Assembly (NCBI GenBank): GCA_019096065.1
Contig: JAGUCH010000004.1
Span: 3,782,001-3,846,000 of the forward strand
Reading direction: 5' to 3'
From: Paracyclopina nana
Lineage: Eukaryota > Arthropoda > Copepoda > Cyclopoida > Cyclopettidae
Length of the DNA: 64,000 bases
The position numbers and the translations under genes were made by a program. Below the pieces are notes generated by a model that was given only the letters and a program-made list of their open reading frames with translations, ran no database searches and was not told where the DNA came from. Shown piece after piece: positions 22,917-34,771 of this stretch (the first letter of the stretch is position 1; each line of letters begins with the position of its first letter).

Positions 22917-24051
22917 TTATTCGGCTTTGTGTTTGGTTCTCATGTGTCGCTTGAAAGCTGCACTCTGTATGGAAGCGTAAGGACAAGCAGTACACCTGAA
23001 AAAAATAAACTGTAATAAATATTAACTCTATGAATGCAAGTAATTTTTTCGTACTTGTAAGGTTTCTCTCCGCTGTGCCGCATTTTGTGCCTGCGTAGGG
23101 AATTGTGGTCACCTGTCTTGTAGTCACAAGTTTCGCACCTAAAAGAATGCTGGAGTTAAGCACATGTTCCATAATATTGCTTGAAAGTACCTACTTGAAA
23201 GGCTTATCTCCCGTGTGCTGTCGCATGTGCATTTCAATCATGGCTTTCCTCGAGCTCTGATGGTTGCACACTTGGCATATGTAGGGCCTCAGTTTGCTGT
23301 GCACTGCTTGCACGTGCTTTTTCAAGCACTTCGAGTCAGCGAAGAATTTCTTGCAAAGCTCACATTGCTTCTTCATAAACCAGCTGGGTACGCTTTGCTT
23401 CGTTTTGTCCAGGTGGGTGACGGCATGGTTGCGAAACTGGGCCAACTGCTTAAAGCCTTTGTAGCAAATTGAGCAAACATACTTGCGCGTTTCAGAGTGA
23501 GTTTGATTGTGAATTTCCAATTGGTGAGGATTTGCCAGTCGCAATTTGGGACACCGGGGGCAACTTATCAAATCCAAGTCCACGCTATGGCTCTTCCATA
23601 GATGAATTGAGCACTTTTTCCACTTGTCAAAACCGAGTTCACAACCCTCAAAATGACATTTGAAGCCACCACTTGAAGAATGACACGACTTGTGTAGTTG
23701 CAAGCTATCTAATGTTGAGAAGTTACTAGGGCAGCCCTTTATGTCGCACTTAAAGTCTGATTGCTGACTTATCACTTTTCTGTGAACTTCAGTCACGTGG
23801 CTAGAGCAGTCTTCAGCAGAGTGAAACTCCAAAGAGCATTCGCCACATAAAAATACATCATTTTTGCTACTGCTGTTGTTATCTGCTGCTGGCACGAACA
23901 ATGAACCCGGATCACTGGCAAGAGCTAGCAGAGAACTAATGAGAACTTGGTCATCTGCCGAGTGCCCGGATTTCAAGTGAGCTTCTAAATCTGCCTGAGA
24001 TTCCAAACTTATTTGACAAAAGTCGCACTTGAGCTCGAAATCTAGTTCCAT
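22917..24051 (-). CDS. C2H2 zinc-finger protein
   Basis: Three exons (23195-24051, 23055-23138, 22917-22995) give 339 aa. The final two fingers are assembled across introns (KCETCDYKTGDHNSLRRH, then CTACPYASIQSAAFKRH). About ten fingers are seen in all, several of the variant kind with long spacing (FKCDIKGCPSNF, FKCHFEGCELGF, ISCPRCPKLRL), and a canonical linker HTGDKPF. The N-terminal FELKCDFCQISL is itself a finger. It is presumably a nuclear DNA- or RNA-binding regulator; targets are unknown. Its ATG lies just 2 nt after the GatC stop on the same strand, suggesting a shared transcript. I cannot name an orthologue. Confidence 0.8.
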
Positions 24052-24053
24052 GG

Positions 24054-24488
24054 TTATGAGGTAGTCTTCAAGAAACGTTTAGGGTCTTGTTTCAAGGGAA
24101 TATTTCCTGGGGGCGCCACAAAATAGTCATCTTCAGTCATGTGAGCATTCTGCATCAGCTCTTTACGAGGACAATTCCCGTTGGCCTTTGAGTCTGGGTT
24201 GTCTTCAGCCAGCCTCAAGGTCTGGTCATCCAGAACAGTGTACATCGGCTCAACACTTGTAGTGTCAACTTCTTTCAAAGGTTGAGCGAATCCGATAGCC
24301 TCTTCTAGTCTCCGCAATCCTTCATCGCTGGCAAAGTCTACGAGTGACAGGCGTTCCAAGTGTAAAATAGTGGCTTGATCAACTGTAATTTTCCCCTCAA
24401 ATTTGGGCGGTTTCACGGGACTTCTAGGAATGTTTGAATTCAATAGCCTCTTCGGAACGATACTCGACAAAAAGAGCCTCTTGAACAT
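24054..24488 (-). CDS. GATC: Mitochondrial Glu-tRNA(Gln) amidotransferase subunit C
   Basis: A single-exon ORF of 144 aa. The N-terminus (MFKRLFLSSIVPKRLLNS) is a likely mitochondrial targeting peptide. The core matches GatC: TILHLERLSLVDFASDEGL, EEAIGFAQPLKEVDT and VEPMYTVLDDQTLRLAEDN, then the family-like DDYFVAPPGNIPLK end. GatC stabilises the GatCAB complex that converts misacylated Glu-tRNA(Gln) to Gln-tRNA(Gln) in mitochondria. The stop codon is followed after two bases by the start of the zinc-finger ORF, so the two form an operon-like unit. The hAT-like MITE array begins about 80 bp upstream of the start codon. Confidence 0.92.
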   Translation of the reverse strand: MFKRLFLSSIVPKRLLNSNIPRSPVKPPKFEGKITVDQATILHLERLSLVDFASDEGLRRLEEAIGFAQPLKEVDTTSVEPMYTVLDDQTLRLAEDNPDSKANGNCPRKELMQNAHMTEDDYFVAPPGNIPLKQDPKRFLKTTS

Positions 24489-24559
24489 AATTCAGCCTCC
24501 CCAGAATCAGAGAAAGCAGAAATGAAACGATATTTGTTTGTTTACATTCCTGATTCCTC

Positions 24560-26823
24560 TTCAAGTACAGAGCAGAGTTATCAACGGATTTTTAGGCGTC
24601 CGACCACCTTTTTGGCCAAAAACGACCACTTTTGCGACCACCATTTTTCAGGCTATTTCAAAAACGACCACTTTTCCGACCACCTACACAAAAACGGCCA
24701 AAACTCACACAATTTATGCATAAAATGTCCTTTTTTTATCTGCAAAGTCTTTTTGAGCAATGTTTGCTGTAAAAAATATGTCACTTAGGAAAATGTTTAC
24801 AAGAAATCAGAATTTTTTTTTGATGTCGCATCTCTGAGCAAAAAAGTAGCCTTACTCATGAGAAGCTGTTTCTCATCTAATTTCATATTTCTATTGAGAC
24901 CAATCTTATTTGCTAAGTTAATATATTTTAGATTACTTCCCAAAGGAAAAAATGTGCAATTTTAAATTGGAATTTTGGTCCTTTTTTGTCTAAAAGTGCC
25001 TATTTTTAGCTAGTTTTGGTCAGTTTCAAAAACGACCACTTTTCCGACCACCGACCACCAATTTTTTTTCCGACCAAAGTCAGTCAAAAACGACCACTTT
25101 GGTCGTTTCCGACCACCGTTGATAACTCTGGTACAGAGTTATCAACGGACTTTTAGGCTTCAGACCACCTTTTTGGCCAAAAACGACCACTTTTGCGACC
25201 ACCATTTTTCAGGCTATTTCGAAAACGACCACTTTTCCGACCACCTACACAAAAACGGCCAAAACTCACACAATTTATGCATAAAATGTCCTTTTTTTAT
25301 CTGCAAAGTCTTTTTGAGCAATGTTTGCTGTAAAAAATATGTCACTTAGGAAAATGTTTACAAGAAATCAGAATTTTTTTTTGATGTCGCATCTCTGAGC
25401 AAAAAAGTAGCCTTACTCATGAGAAGCTGTTTCTCATCTAATTTCATATTTCTATTGAGACCAATCTTATTTGCTAAGTTAATATATTTTAGATTACTTC
25501 CCAAAGGAAAAAATGTGCAATTTTAAATTGGAATTTTGGTCCTTTTTTGTCTAAAAGTGCCTATTTTTAGCTAGTTTTGGTCAGTTTCAAAAACGACCAC
25601 TTTTCCGACCACCGACCACCAATTTTTTTTCCGACCAAAGTCAGTCAAAAACGACCACTTTGGTCGTTTCCGACCACCGTTGATAACTCTGGTACAGAGT
25701 TATCAACGGACTTTTAGGCTTCAGACCACCTTTTTGGCCAAAAACGACCACTTTTGCGACCACCATTTTTCAGGCTATTTCGAAAACGACCACTTTTCCG
25801 ACCACCTACACAAAAACGGCCAAAACTCACACAATTTATGCATAAAATGTCCTTTTTTTATCTGCAAAGTCTTTTTGAGCAATGTTTGCTGTAAAAAATA
25901 TGTCACTTAGGAAAATGTTTACAAGAAATCAGAATTTTTATTTTGATGTCGCATCTCTGAGCAAAAAAGTAGCCTTACTCATGAGAAGCTGTTTCTCATC
26001 TAATTTCATATTTCTATTGAGACCAATCTTATTTGCTAAGTTTATATATTTTAGATTACTTCCCAAAGGAAAAAATGTGCAATTTTAAATTGGAATTTTG
26101 GTCCTTTTTTGTCTAAAAGTGCCTATTTTTAGCTAGTTTTGGTCAGTTTCAAAAACGACCACTTTTCCGACCACCGACCACCAATTTTTTTTCCGACCAA
26201 AGTCAGTCAAAAACGACCACTTTGGTCGTTTCCGACCACCGTTGATAACTCTGGTACAGAGTTATCAACGGATTTTTAGGCTTCCGACCACCTTTTTGGC
26301 CAAAAACGACCACTTTTGCGACCACCATTTTTCAGGCTATTTCGAAAACGACCACTTTTCCGACCACCTACACAAAAACGGCCAAAACTCACACAATTTA
26401 TGCATAAAATGTCCTTTTTTTATCTGCAAAGTCTTTTTGAGCAATGTTTGCTGTAAAAAATATGTCACTTAGGAAAATGTTTACAAGAAATCAGAATTTT
26501 TATTTTGATGTCGCATCTCTGAGCAAAAAAGTAGCCTTACTCATGAGAAGCTGTTTCTCATCTAATTTCATATTTCTATTGAGACCAATCTTATTTGCTA
26601 AGTTTATATATTTTAGATTACTTCCCAAAGGAAAAAATGTGCAATTTTAAATTGGAATTTTGGTCCTTTTTTGTCTAAAAGTGCCTATTTTTAGCTAGTT
26701 TTGGTCAGTTTCAAAAACGACCACTTTTCCGACCACCGACCACCAATTTTTTTTCCGACCAAAGTCAGTCAAAAACGACCACTTTGGTCGTTTCCGACCA
26801 CCGTTGATAACTCTGTTCAAGTA
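24560..26823. mobile_element. Tandem array of four hAT-like MITEs flanked by an 8-bp target duplication
   Basis: Four near-identical 558-559 bp units (24573-25130, 25134-25691, 25695-26253, 26257-26815) each begin CAGAGTTATCAACGG and end CCGTTGATAACTCTG, so each has 15-bp terminal inverted repeats. Neighbouring units are separated by GTA. The whole array is flanked by TTCAAGTA at 24560-24567 and again at 26816-26823, an 8-bp target-site duplication typical of hAT (also P) elements. An extra CAGAG sits at the left edge. Sub-terminal GACCACTTTT motifs recur in each unit. No transposase is encoded; the ~76-codon ORFs repeated in each unit are by-products of the repeat. Confidence 0.93.
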
Positions 26824-27811
26824 CTACTACCAGAGCTGTACAGAAAGAGTATAACAAACCGACAAAAGTCAGTGATGGAAAACTAAAATGCTACAACAGA
26901 AGGCAAAAATCAACTTTGATGAAAAAAAAATTGTCAAGGAATTAAGTAATTGTGAAATAAGTACCTAAATATTTAACTAAAGTCGAGTTCTGATTGAATC
27001 TCAAGGAAATATTTGAGAGAGTAAAGAGAATAAAATGCTACTTTAAGTAATGCAGGGAAGCTCAATTTCTGTAAAAAAAAATCAAGCCTTAGAATTGGCA
27101 CATTTTGAAACTTTGTTTGAGACTCATGTCACACTGAAGCAATTGAGAGGGGGGTGAGGAATTGGTGAGGGTGGGATGAAAACCAGCAATGATTTTATTT
27201 ATAATTTCTAGCCTTTTTCACTGTTTGGAAGGTAGTTGTAGGAAGGCATTAGTGAAAAAAATGCAATCCCCAGTCAAAAATAGCAACATAGTTTCAGTTA
27301 AAGGGCTTGTTTTTGGCAATTTCTAGTGTACTTGGCAGCTTGCCTGCTAGCATAGGCCGGCCAAACAACTAGTGGCAGCAATGCACTGATATTTCGGCAA
27401 AACCTTATCTTCAGCAAAAGCTGAGTAAGCTGTTCACGAAACCCTCTTTATTTACGGCACTGACTACTACTAGAGCTGTTTAAATACAGTGTTACCAGAC
27501 AATACAGCTCACTCAAAACGCAAACTCAGGCACTTTTTGACAGCTAACTTCTTTAGAGGCTTCTTTTGCACTGATTGTCGATTTCCTAAGATTCAACGGT
27601 TAAAGATGCAAAAACAGGAACTGAGCATAAACAGATGAGTCACATTTAATTAGTTAAGCTTGCCAAAAAGGCGGGAAAATTAGTCAGCTGATGAATGCAT
27701 TTGTCTATCTTTCCGTTTCCTTTTCGCGCTCAAAGTGGAGAATCTGCAATTTTAATAAATAATTTCCGCGAAATCACTCTACCCGTAATTAATCAATTGT
27801 AAACAGCCCTA
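26824..27811. other. Intergenic sequence
   Basis: No gene or repeat family recognised between the MITE array and the FBXO47-like gene. AT-rich, with only short ORFs. Confidence 0.4.
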
Positions 27812-29452
27812 ATGGCGCCGATTCGTGGTAAAAGCTACAAATTTAGGTTTTCGGAGAAAAATGCTGGATATTTTGAGCTACTGCCGGTAGAAATGCTCCA
27901 CAAAGTCTTTGAGTATTTGAATCTGTCAGAGGTATGGTAAAGGTAAATTATTGTTGACGGTTCGCTGTAATTCATCTATGTGACTTTCTAGATTGGTCAG
28001 CTTGGATTGTCTTGCGACATTTTAAAGCTGAAAATTGTAGACTGGATGAATTCTGCCATATGCCTGAAGCGAGGCGCTGACACCCTGAAGCCGTTTTTTG
28101 ATCCCGCCTACCCAGCGAGAAATCTCATCCTGCGAGATTTGGTCAAGGAGTTTCCAAAGCATAACGAATTTGCTCTTCTTTGCAAAAGTTGACTTGCCTC
28201 AGCCCCACTCGGAGCCGCATCAAATTCGCTTTTTCCCACTTTGATGCATGCCTCAAACAAAATGAGGCGTCTCTTAATCAATGGCTGATCAATGTGGATT
28301 GGACTAGAACGATGAACATTTTACAGTTCATGAAGATGCTTCACACATTCATGAAAGGATGGGACGAGTCGGAATTCGTCCTCGTGTTCCGAAAAATTGA
28401 TTCTGCTTTTCAAATCGGCTCCAAACTTTCCGTTGTAAGTACTTTTTTGCAGCTTTATATGAAGAAAGTGTGTGTTGAATGAAGAATTGACCTATATTTC
28501 TTGATAAGATGATGTCTACCAACAATATGCAAGACGTTTCTCTGGACATAGAGATGTCTACTCGACTGGTCCTTAGGGCAATGATTTGGGATATGGTCGG
28601 AGACGATTTCGCGACAAGAGGGGTAAGCTCAAGATGACATGGGTAATTCCACGGGAATACATAGGCAAAATGTTATTGCTATTGCAGAGCTGGGTTTTGA
28701 CCGCTATGAAGTACTTCGTTGGAGACTCTGCAAAGGCTCAGGCAAAATTCTTGCTCTCACTCTTTGGGTCTCCTTGCGAGGATAACAGCCACCACTACTT
28801 GAATGCATCAGCTCTAAGCAGCTACCAAAGAGCGATCCTTGACGAAATGAGCAACCACTTTGACTGGGACAGTTACACGGAACAGACTCCCACTAGCTTT
28901 CACGAAGGGAAAAAGATGTTTTACACATTGGCCCAAGTCGTGTGCACTTGCTTTTCATACAGCGAAACGTGGAAAGAGAACAGTGTGAACGACGTTCTCA
29001 AGAGCATATTCACGACGCCGTTTGTGTGGCAACGAGAGAACATTGCAGGATTTTTGCTATTTTGCAGTGAAACGCTCATAATGCACTTTGTGCAAGAAAT
29101 GCTGTTTGACGACAGTGATGAGGAAACGCGGAAAGCTGCATCATTGGTCATTGACATGATTGTGATGTCATTAAAATTCGACAATGAACTAAGCAGCAAA
29201 AAAGGTATGGGAAAAGTGTTTGATCGCATTTGTGCCCCTGAAACCATTGCTGATGACAATGACCGATCAAAGTTTCACCAATACTTGTGGCTTGAATTAG
29301 AAAATCAACTAGCGTTGCTTGATATGAACGGGCAAGAGGACGATGCCTCTGAATTGCTGTGGAAGGTTGTTACCCATTTGATGGCAAATGCCTTTTGTAC
29401 TAAATATGTTAGTATCACAGAAGCCCAACCAACAATGGATTATGAAGAATGA
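27812..29452 (+). CDS. FBXO47: FBXO47-like F-box protein (apparent frameshift)
   Basis: Exons 27812-27931, 27992-28434, 28509-28622 and 28688-29452 encode about 480 aa if read through one frame break. An F-box-like start (FELLPVEMLHKVFEYLNL) is followed by helical regions resembling FBXO47: EFALLCK, GWDESEFVLVFRKID, AQAKFLLSLFGSP and a long C-terminal helical part. FBXO47 proteins are SCF ubiquitin-ligase adaptors with a germline/meiotic role in vertebrates. In exon 2 the frame shifts near 28183-28190: one frame stops right after LLCKS, while KLTCLSPTRSR continues in another. One missing A in the run TGCAAAAG would explain it. Either an assembly or allelic error or a recent mutation is likely. 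Confidence 0.7.
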
Positions 29453-29504
29453 ATTAAATGAAACGATGGATTATAAAGAATAAATTAATGAAATTATTGT
29501 GATT

Positions 29505-30299
29505 TTATTTCTCCGGCTTAAACTTGAGTGATACCCCGTTCATACAATACCTTTTGCCAGTAGGGTTTGGGCCATCGTTGAAGACATGACCCAGATGACC
29601 ATCGCATTTAGAGCACAGTACTTCTACTCTCACCATGAAATGTGACTTATCCGAAATGTACTTGACACTTTCTGGGCTAATAGGCTGCCAAAAGCTGGGC
29701 CATCCGGTTCCAGAGTTGAATTTCTGTAAGTTAAAATAATTGTGCACAAGAGCATTTTTAAAATCAAAGCTACGCGTGACAAAAATTATTGACGACGCTA
29801 ATGTTATCAGATTGACTTACCGTAGCTGATTGAAATAAGGGTTGGGAGCAACAGGCACAATGAAAGGTTCCTGCGACGGAATGTAAATGTTGATTATTTA
29901 TAGGGTTTCACACAATACGTGCTTGAATTGATGTATTTGAAAAAGTGCAGAGGTTACTTATTTACCTTTTCTCTTTTCATCATTCAGATTGCTAGTAAAA
30001 GGTCGTTCTGTTCCCTTCTCACGAGCGACGTAATACGTTTGCGGGTCTAAGATTTCCCTCCATTCTTCGTCTTTCATCTGTCGAGGGCTTTCATTTGCTT
30101 TTCTTTTCAATTCTTCCAATTCCGGGCCGCTCAAAGTGGACTGGTGTCGAGAAAAACCCAGGAAACTGAGAACTGACTGCATTTTAAGCACAGGCTTGAA
30201 TGGCGGTAAGGAGAGCTTGCTGGCGCTTATAAAATGTCTTCTTGCTGATGAAACGATGAGTAAACTACTACGAAAGTAGCGATAAGGTGCCACATTCAT
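29505..30299 (-). CDS. MSRB: Methionine-R-sulfoxide reductase B
   Basis: Three exons (29966-30299, 29821-29870, 29505-29723) encode 200 aa. The N-terminus is basic and Ser-rich, consistent with mitochondrial import; a second Met ([10 protein letters not shown]) could give a shorter form. The MsrB domain shows GTFHCACC and [14 protein letters not shown] (the two zinc CxxC pairs), [10 protein letters not shown] and the catalytic RYCMNGVSL, where Cys, not selenocysteine, is the nucleophile. It reduces methionine-R-sulfoxide in oxidised proteins. The gene is convergent with the FBXO47-like gene; the two stops are about 50 bp apart and the opposing AATAAA signals nearly overlap. Confidence 0.95.
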
Positions 30300-30866
30300 A
30301 ACTCAAGCGATTTGACAAATAGAGTGAGTTACGTAAATTATTTCAGCAATAACAATGAATTGAATTCATCAAGTGTTTGAAGAGAGAAAACATATTTGAG
30401 GCAAATATGAAAGTTATATTTACAGAAAGAATACATTTTAGAAGGCAAAAACATTGTTAGAAAGTCTTGCAATTGATTCATAAATATTATTTAATTGAAA
30501 AAAACATCACAACTCCTTCAATTGCATCCTAAAAACTTTTCTCGCCAATTCGTTTTCAGATAGTGGTCGAACATGATCCATGTTTGTTATTGTTCTAATT
30601 TCGCTCAAATGAAACAAAAATTCGTCATTTCGCTGAAAGAAGAAAAATTGCCTATCTGAAGTAATGTTCTTGCTCTAATGTGTTGCATTTTTATGTTGAT
30701 ATCAACCTAGAAGCTCTAATCGACGATGGCAGCTAGTTTTGAGCCGGCCCCGGAGATTTGCCTAGAGTTCAGCGGACTCGTCAAATCCGCTTTTTCATTG
30801 GGCACAGTGCCAAAAGTGTGCCTGAAATAAGGAGCCTATTAATAGTTGTGCCTGAACTTTTTCACC
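30300..30866. other. Divergent promoter region between MsrB and the PUB-domain gene
   Basis: No ORF supported. The two genes are head-to-head, so this stretch probably contains both promoters. No repeat seen. Confidence 0.4.
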
Positions 30867-33015
30867 ATGGCCATGTCGCCTGATATGACCGCCGATCTCT
30901 GGCTGAAGATTGATCAGCTGCACCTCAATTTCTTGAAATCGGAAGAGAATACTTCAAAATTGGAGATCAGAAAAAGACTCGAGGGTAAGCTAAAAAATAG
31001 CTTGCATTCAATTTTTGCTTATCCTTGCTTGTCCTGCAGGATACATCCACCAATACTTGTGTCTGGTACCGCAAGAGAGGAAGTTTTGCAACCCTCTGAC
31101 AAGCGTAATTTTGTTCGAAAGTGCCAGGTGGATTTCAGATTTTTCAGCCTTGAAGGCAGCCAGAGCTTTTGAGGCGATTGAAAAGTATGCAGCAAATCTG
31201 ATCAACCAGCCATGGAGAAAGGAATTTAAAGAAATCAAGGTAAGCTTTTCTTCTTATGTACGTGATTTGTTTGTTTTACTCTGTATTTTCATAGCAATAT
31301 GGCGGATTTTACAAGCATCAAGTGGAAAGCTATTTGAACTCCCCTGAGCGCCTCTTTCACTTGATGGGTTATATATCTACTGGCCAGCAATCATTGGTCC
31401 TGGATGGACCTGTCGACCTTGACAAAGTGACCGTTGTAGCCCGTGATTGCGTTCTTGCCTATGTCGAATGTCAGGTAAAACTGTCATTAAACTTGATTTT
31501 TCGGGCAATGTTTAATGCTGATGTATTTTCCTCTTTGTTCAGATTGTTGTCACTATTTTACAAGGTGTCACGGCCCAGTTTCCTTGCCGATGGGATGAAG
31601 TATTGGAGTTCCGCAGGAATCACATCGGGTCACCTGAGCAAGCTACTCGAACATTGCTCTACCAGAAAAATCAGCTCCAGTTTGCGGTTCAAGCTCAGGG
31701 CTATCCCCCTCAGCCCTTTTACAATCCTTATGCCACGTTCAATGCAGGCTCCAATGGATATCACACAAATGGTGTAGCCATGCCTCAAATGAATGGTGTT
31801 GTGCCTACTGGAAATCTAGTCGATTTATCTAGTCCCGGCCCAGGCATTCAGAACGGTAATGGTATTCCCAATCAAAGGATGGGAATGATGAGAAATGGCA
31901 ACGGGTTCACTCCTCCAGACGAGCTGGGCTCAAGCGGCTCCTCAAATTCGACTATAACTGGCGCATATAAAGGACCGATACCGTTGACAATCAAGCAATT
32001 CGAAGCGGAAAATAAGCGGAAAACCCTTCTTGCTGAAGCTGCGAAAGCCGCTGCTTCTGCCAATGATGCAGCAAATCCATTGGAGTCATGGGACTACGTT
32101 TACCGACAACTTGAAAGTATTGGATACACCAAAGATCAGGGCGAGCGACCCGATGTACTGGACATTTTGTCGAAAGTTGGCATGAACCCCCAGCACCGAT
32201 TGCAACTTGAGCAGCGCCTCAAGGAACAGCAGCGGCTTCAGCAATATCCGCAAAATGTTGACCTAGATGGCGATGCTCACCTTCATCGCATGTTTCTCGA
32301 GCAACGTTTGCGAGAGCAGCAAATACTTCAGCAACAGTATCAAGAGCAAATAGAGGAGAGCTCCACACAAAGGCAACCCTCTTCAGCATCGCTAAGGCCA
32401 CCGTCGAAGAGCTCGTCCAAGGGCCAAAATAGTAGCCCAATTCCTCCCGCTTTGCCACAAAAGGGTGCTCCCAGATCAAGGGCCGTTGAACCCTCCGTTG
32501 CCTCTTACGAGCCGGAACCACCCAAGCTGCCCGAGAAAAAGAGGCAGCCGCAAGTGCAGCAAACTTATGAGCCCAGAAAATATGATTACACCGAGTCCGA
32601 AGAAGAAGAGTTTGACGAAGATGACGATGACGAATTCAATGTGGTGGACGAATCCAAGGAATGGCAGTGCTCGTTTTGCACTTTTTTGAACAGTCTCGAA
32701 GTGGAGATTTGCGACATGTGCTCGAAATCGAGACGAAGCGTGGCAAGCCGCACTCATTCCAGCAGAGATGATCATTCCCATTCGGAATTTCACAGTCAAA
32801 TTGACGACGAAGCCGTTGGTGCTGCTGAAAGTGAGGAGGAAGAGGGCGAGGACGAAGATGGTGCGATAGGCAAAGTTCAATGCCCGAAATGCACTCTGTT
32901 GAATCTTGAGCACCTGGTCGTGTGCACGGTATGCGGCGCGAGTTTGCACAAAGCTCCCATCAATGCGACTGCAGCGTCGAAGCAACGCCGATCTAGACCT
33001 CAGTCGAGGAACTAA
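30867..33015 (+). CDS. tamo: Tamozhennic / SPATA2-like PUB-domain protein with RanBP2 zinc fingers
   Basis: Four exons (30867-30984, 31040-31239, 31295-31474, 31543-33015) give 656 aa. The N-terminal ~220 residues form a helical PUB-like domain (FNPLTSVILF-type region, SYLNSPERLFHLMGY). The middle is Gln/Pro-rich and includes the conserved ESWDYVYRQLESIGYTKDQG. A Pro-rich stretch and an acidic tract follow, then two RanBP2-type zinc fingers (WQCSFCTFLNSLEVEICDMC and VQCPKCTLLNLEHLVVCTVC). Drosophila tamo controls nuclear import of NF-kB family proteins, and vertebrate SPATA2 recruits CYLD to LUBAC. A role in ubiquitin/NF-kB signalling is inferred. An AATAAA at 33111-33116 may be its polyadenylation signal. 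Confidence 0.85.
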
Positions 33016-33144
33016 ATTATTTACTAATCATGTACTAAAAGAAGAAAATCTGTGATTGAGACACTTTCTACACTGACCACGACGCCCAAATTGACGATTT
33101 ATTGACGGAGAATAAACCATATTATCAAATTTAGTAGACGTCTT

Positions 33145-34771
33145 TCAACCCATAGCGATTTCGGTAGGCAATTCCACCGGAAACAGGTTAAACATACTGA
33201 CATCACTTTGCGAAACGATGGCAAACAAAATGGGCACCTTGTCAGCTATTGAGCCAATGGTAGCTTTCAGATCAGCCTTTGTTGGCACAGGGTCGTCGTT
33301 TTTGACGACGACAACCCTAAAGTTAGGCAGTCTTGGGCTAGATTTGCGAAAATGTACATTGGGACCGTAGATGTCGAATGAGATCTTCAATTTAGCTCCA
33401 AGGTCATCCACAGGCTCGATTGGTTTTAAGCTCAGCTTGGCTAAAATTGACTGCGTACTCGTGGCTTGATAAGGCCTGATTAAAGGCACTGATGGGCCTG
33501 ACCAAAGAGCGTGAGATGGACCTTGAAGCAAGACGGGAGGCGGGAAATCTTCTTCGTTATCACTTAAGGTCACTATTTCAGGTGTGTCTTTTGCACTTTC
33601 ACGATGCTGAAATTGCAACCACTTGGCTTGAATTTTGGAGCTTTTCACTTTTTGCCCTTTCGAACGTTTTCCCTTCTTACTGGGTGGGATGTACTGATTA
33701 TAGAGCTTTCGGTGCTTTTTTGGGGCAATGCTAGATTCGACTATCACAATATCATCGTCATCATTTGCATGATCCAATTGAATGGACGAAGAGATATCTG
33801 CATCTATGAGTGGTATAGTTTTGGCCACTTTACTCTCAGGGATGTTAGGGTTGTCCACCATTTTTAGTATGTAATTGGATTTTTTTGGCCACACTCGATA
33901 TGGAAGTAAGTCAGTAGAAGGGGTAGCAACAGTAACTTCAGACATTTGATACAAGCTTGTAATCTTATCCAAAATTCGGTTGCGAGTTGTATCACTGATA
34001 TCTGACTCATTAGTTTGCTGCTCAACTATCTCACATTCATCGTTGTCGTTCATTAGTTCAACAACTTCAACACCACAGTTGTTTTTGTCCAGTGCAAGAT
34101 CTGCACAATTTTCATCATCAATTACTATGACTTTCGGAGATGACGCGTCTTTTATGGGATCAGCATTTTTTCGCTTTTTTGCCTTGTATTGATCGAGCTT
34201 GATTTTACCCTCATATGAGGTAAATCCGAGATTACCTTGATGACGAACAACTTTGTACCCTAAAAATTCATGATTAAAGCTTTCATTCTTGACATTTTCA
34301 AAAAAAAAAAAAAATACCTTGACGCGTCAAGAAAGAATAAGCTCGGTATTCAGACAATGAGCAACCATCTCCGAGCATGACCTGGTAGCTTTGCTGAACT
34401 GACATTGGAATGCCACTCAAGGTAATCTCCAAAGCATTGGTTTCCAACAAAAAGAGAGCTTCTTCCGTGTGCAAATGCATTACATTATCAATTGTGTGGC
34501 CCATAACTTCCCAATGCTTGCCACATTGTCTTGTCACGGTAGCCTTGCCCTTTCCAATGCTCCAAACGGCCTCCGACAGCTGAGATCGTTGTGAAACTCG
34601 AGGATTCGACAATACCTCTTGCAAATCATCTAGTCGCCTCTGAAGTACTCTTTGCTCTTGAGCCGATCCAGTGGAGGCTGGAATCTTATCACCAAAGCTT
34701 GGCAAGTTGAACTGATGCCGATTTTTATGGCACTCAAGCAATTCACTCGCTGAAAGAACCTTTTCCTCCAT
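33145..34771 (-). CDS. TSEN54: tRNA-splicing endonuclease subunit Sen54
   Basis: Two exons (34318-34771 and 33145-34259) give 522 aa. The N-terminal domain matches Sen54: KGKATVTRQCGKHWEVMGH, TEEALFLLETNALE and LSEYRAYSFLTRQGYKVVRH, the last interrupted by the intron. The middle is long, acidic and low in complexity. A C-terminal nuclease-fold-like part (LKISFDIYGPNVHFRKSSP, FRVVVVKNDDPVP) closes the protein. Sen54 is the non-catalytic structural subunit that pairs with Sen2 in the TSEN complex, which removes introns from pre-tRNAs in the nucleus. Downstream it is convergent with the tamozhennic-like gene, with 130 bp between stops. Confidence 0.93.

Noticed and set aside
24522..26886. Repeated ORFs of about 60-90 codons in the MITE array
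   Set aside because: They recur in step with the 559-bp unit, have no domain, and are built from the GACCACTTTT repeats. They are by-products, not genes.
29505..29723. Selenoprotein form of MsrB
   Set aside because: The catalytic position is a normal Cys codon (RYCMNG) and there is no in-frame TGA before the stop.
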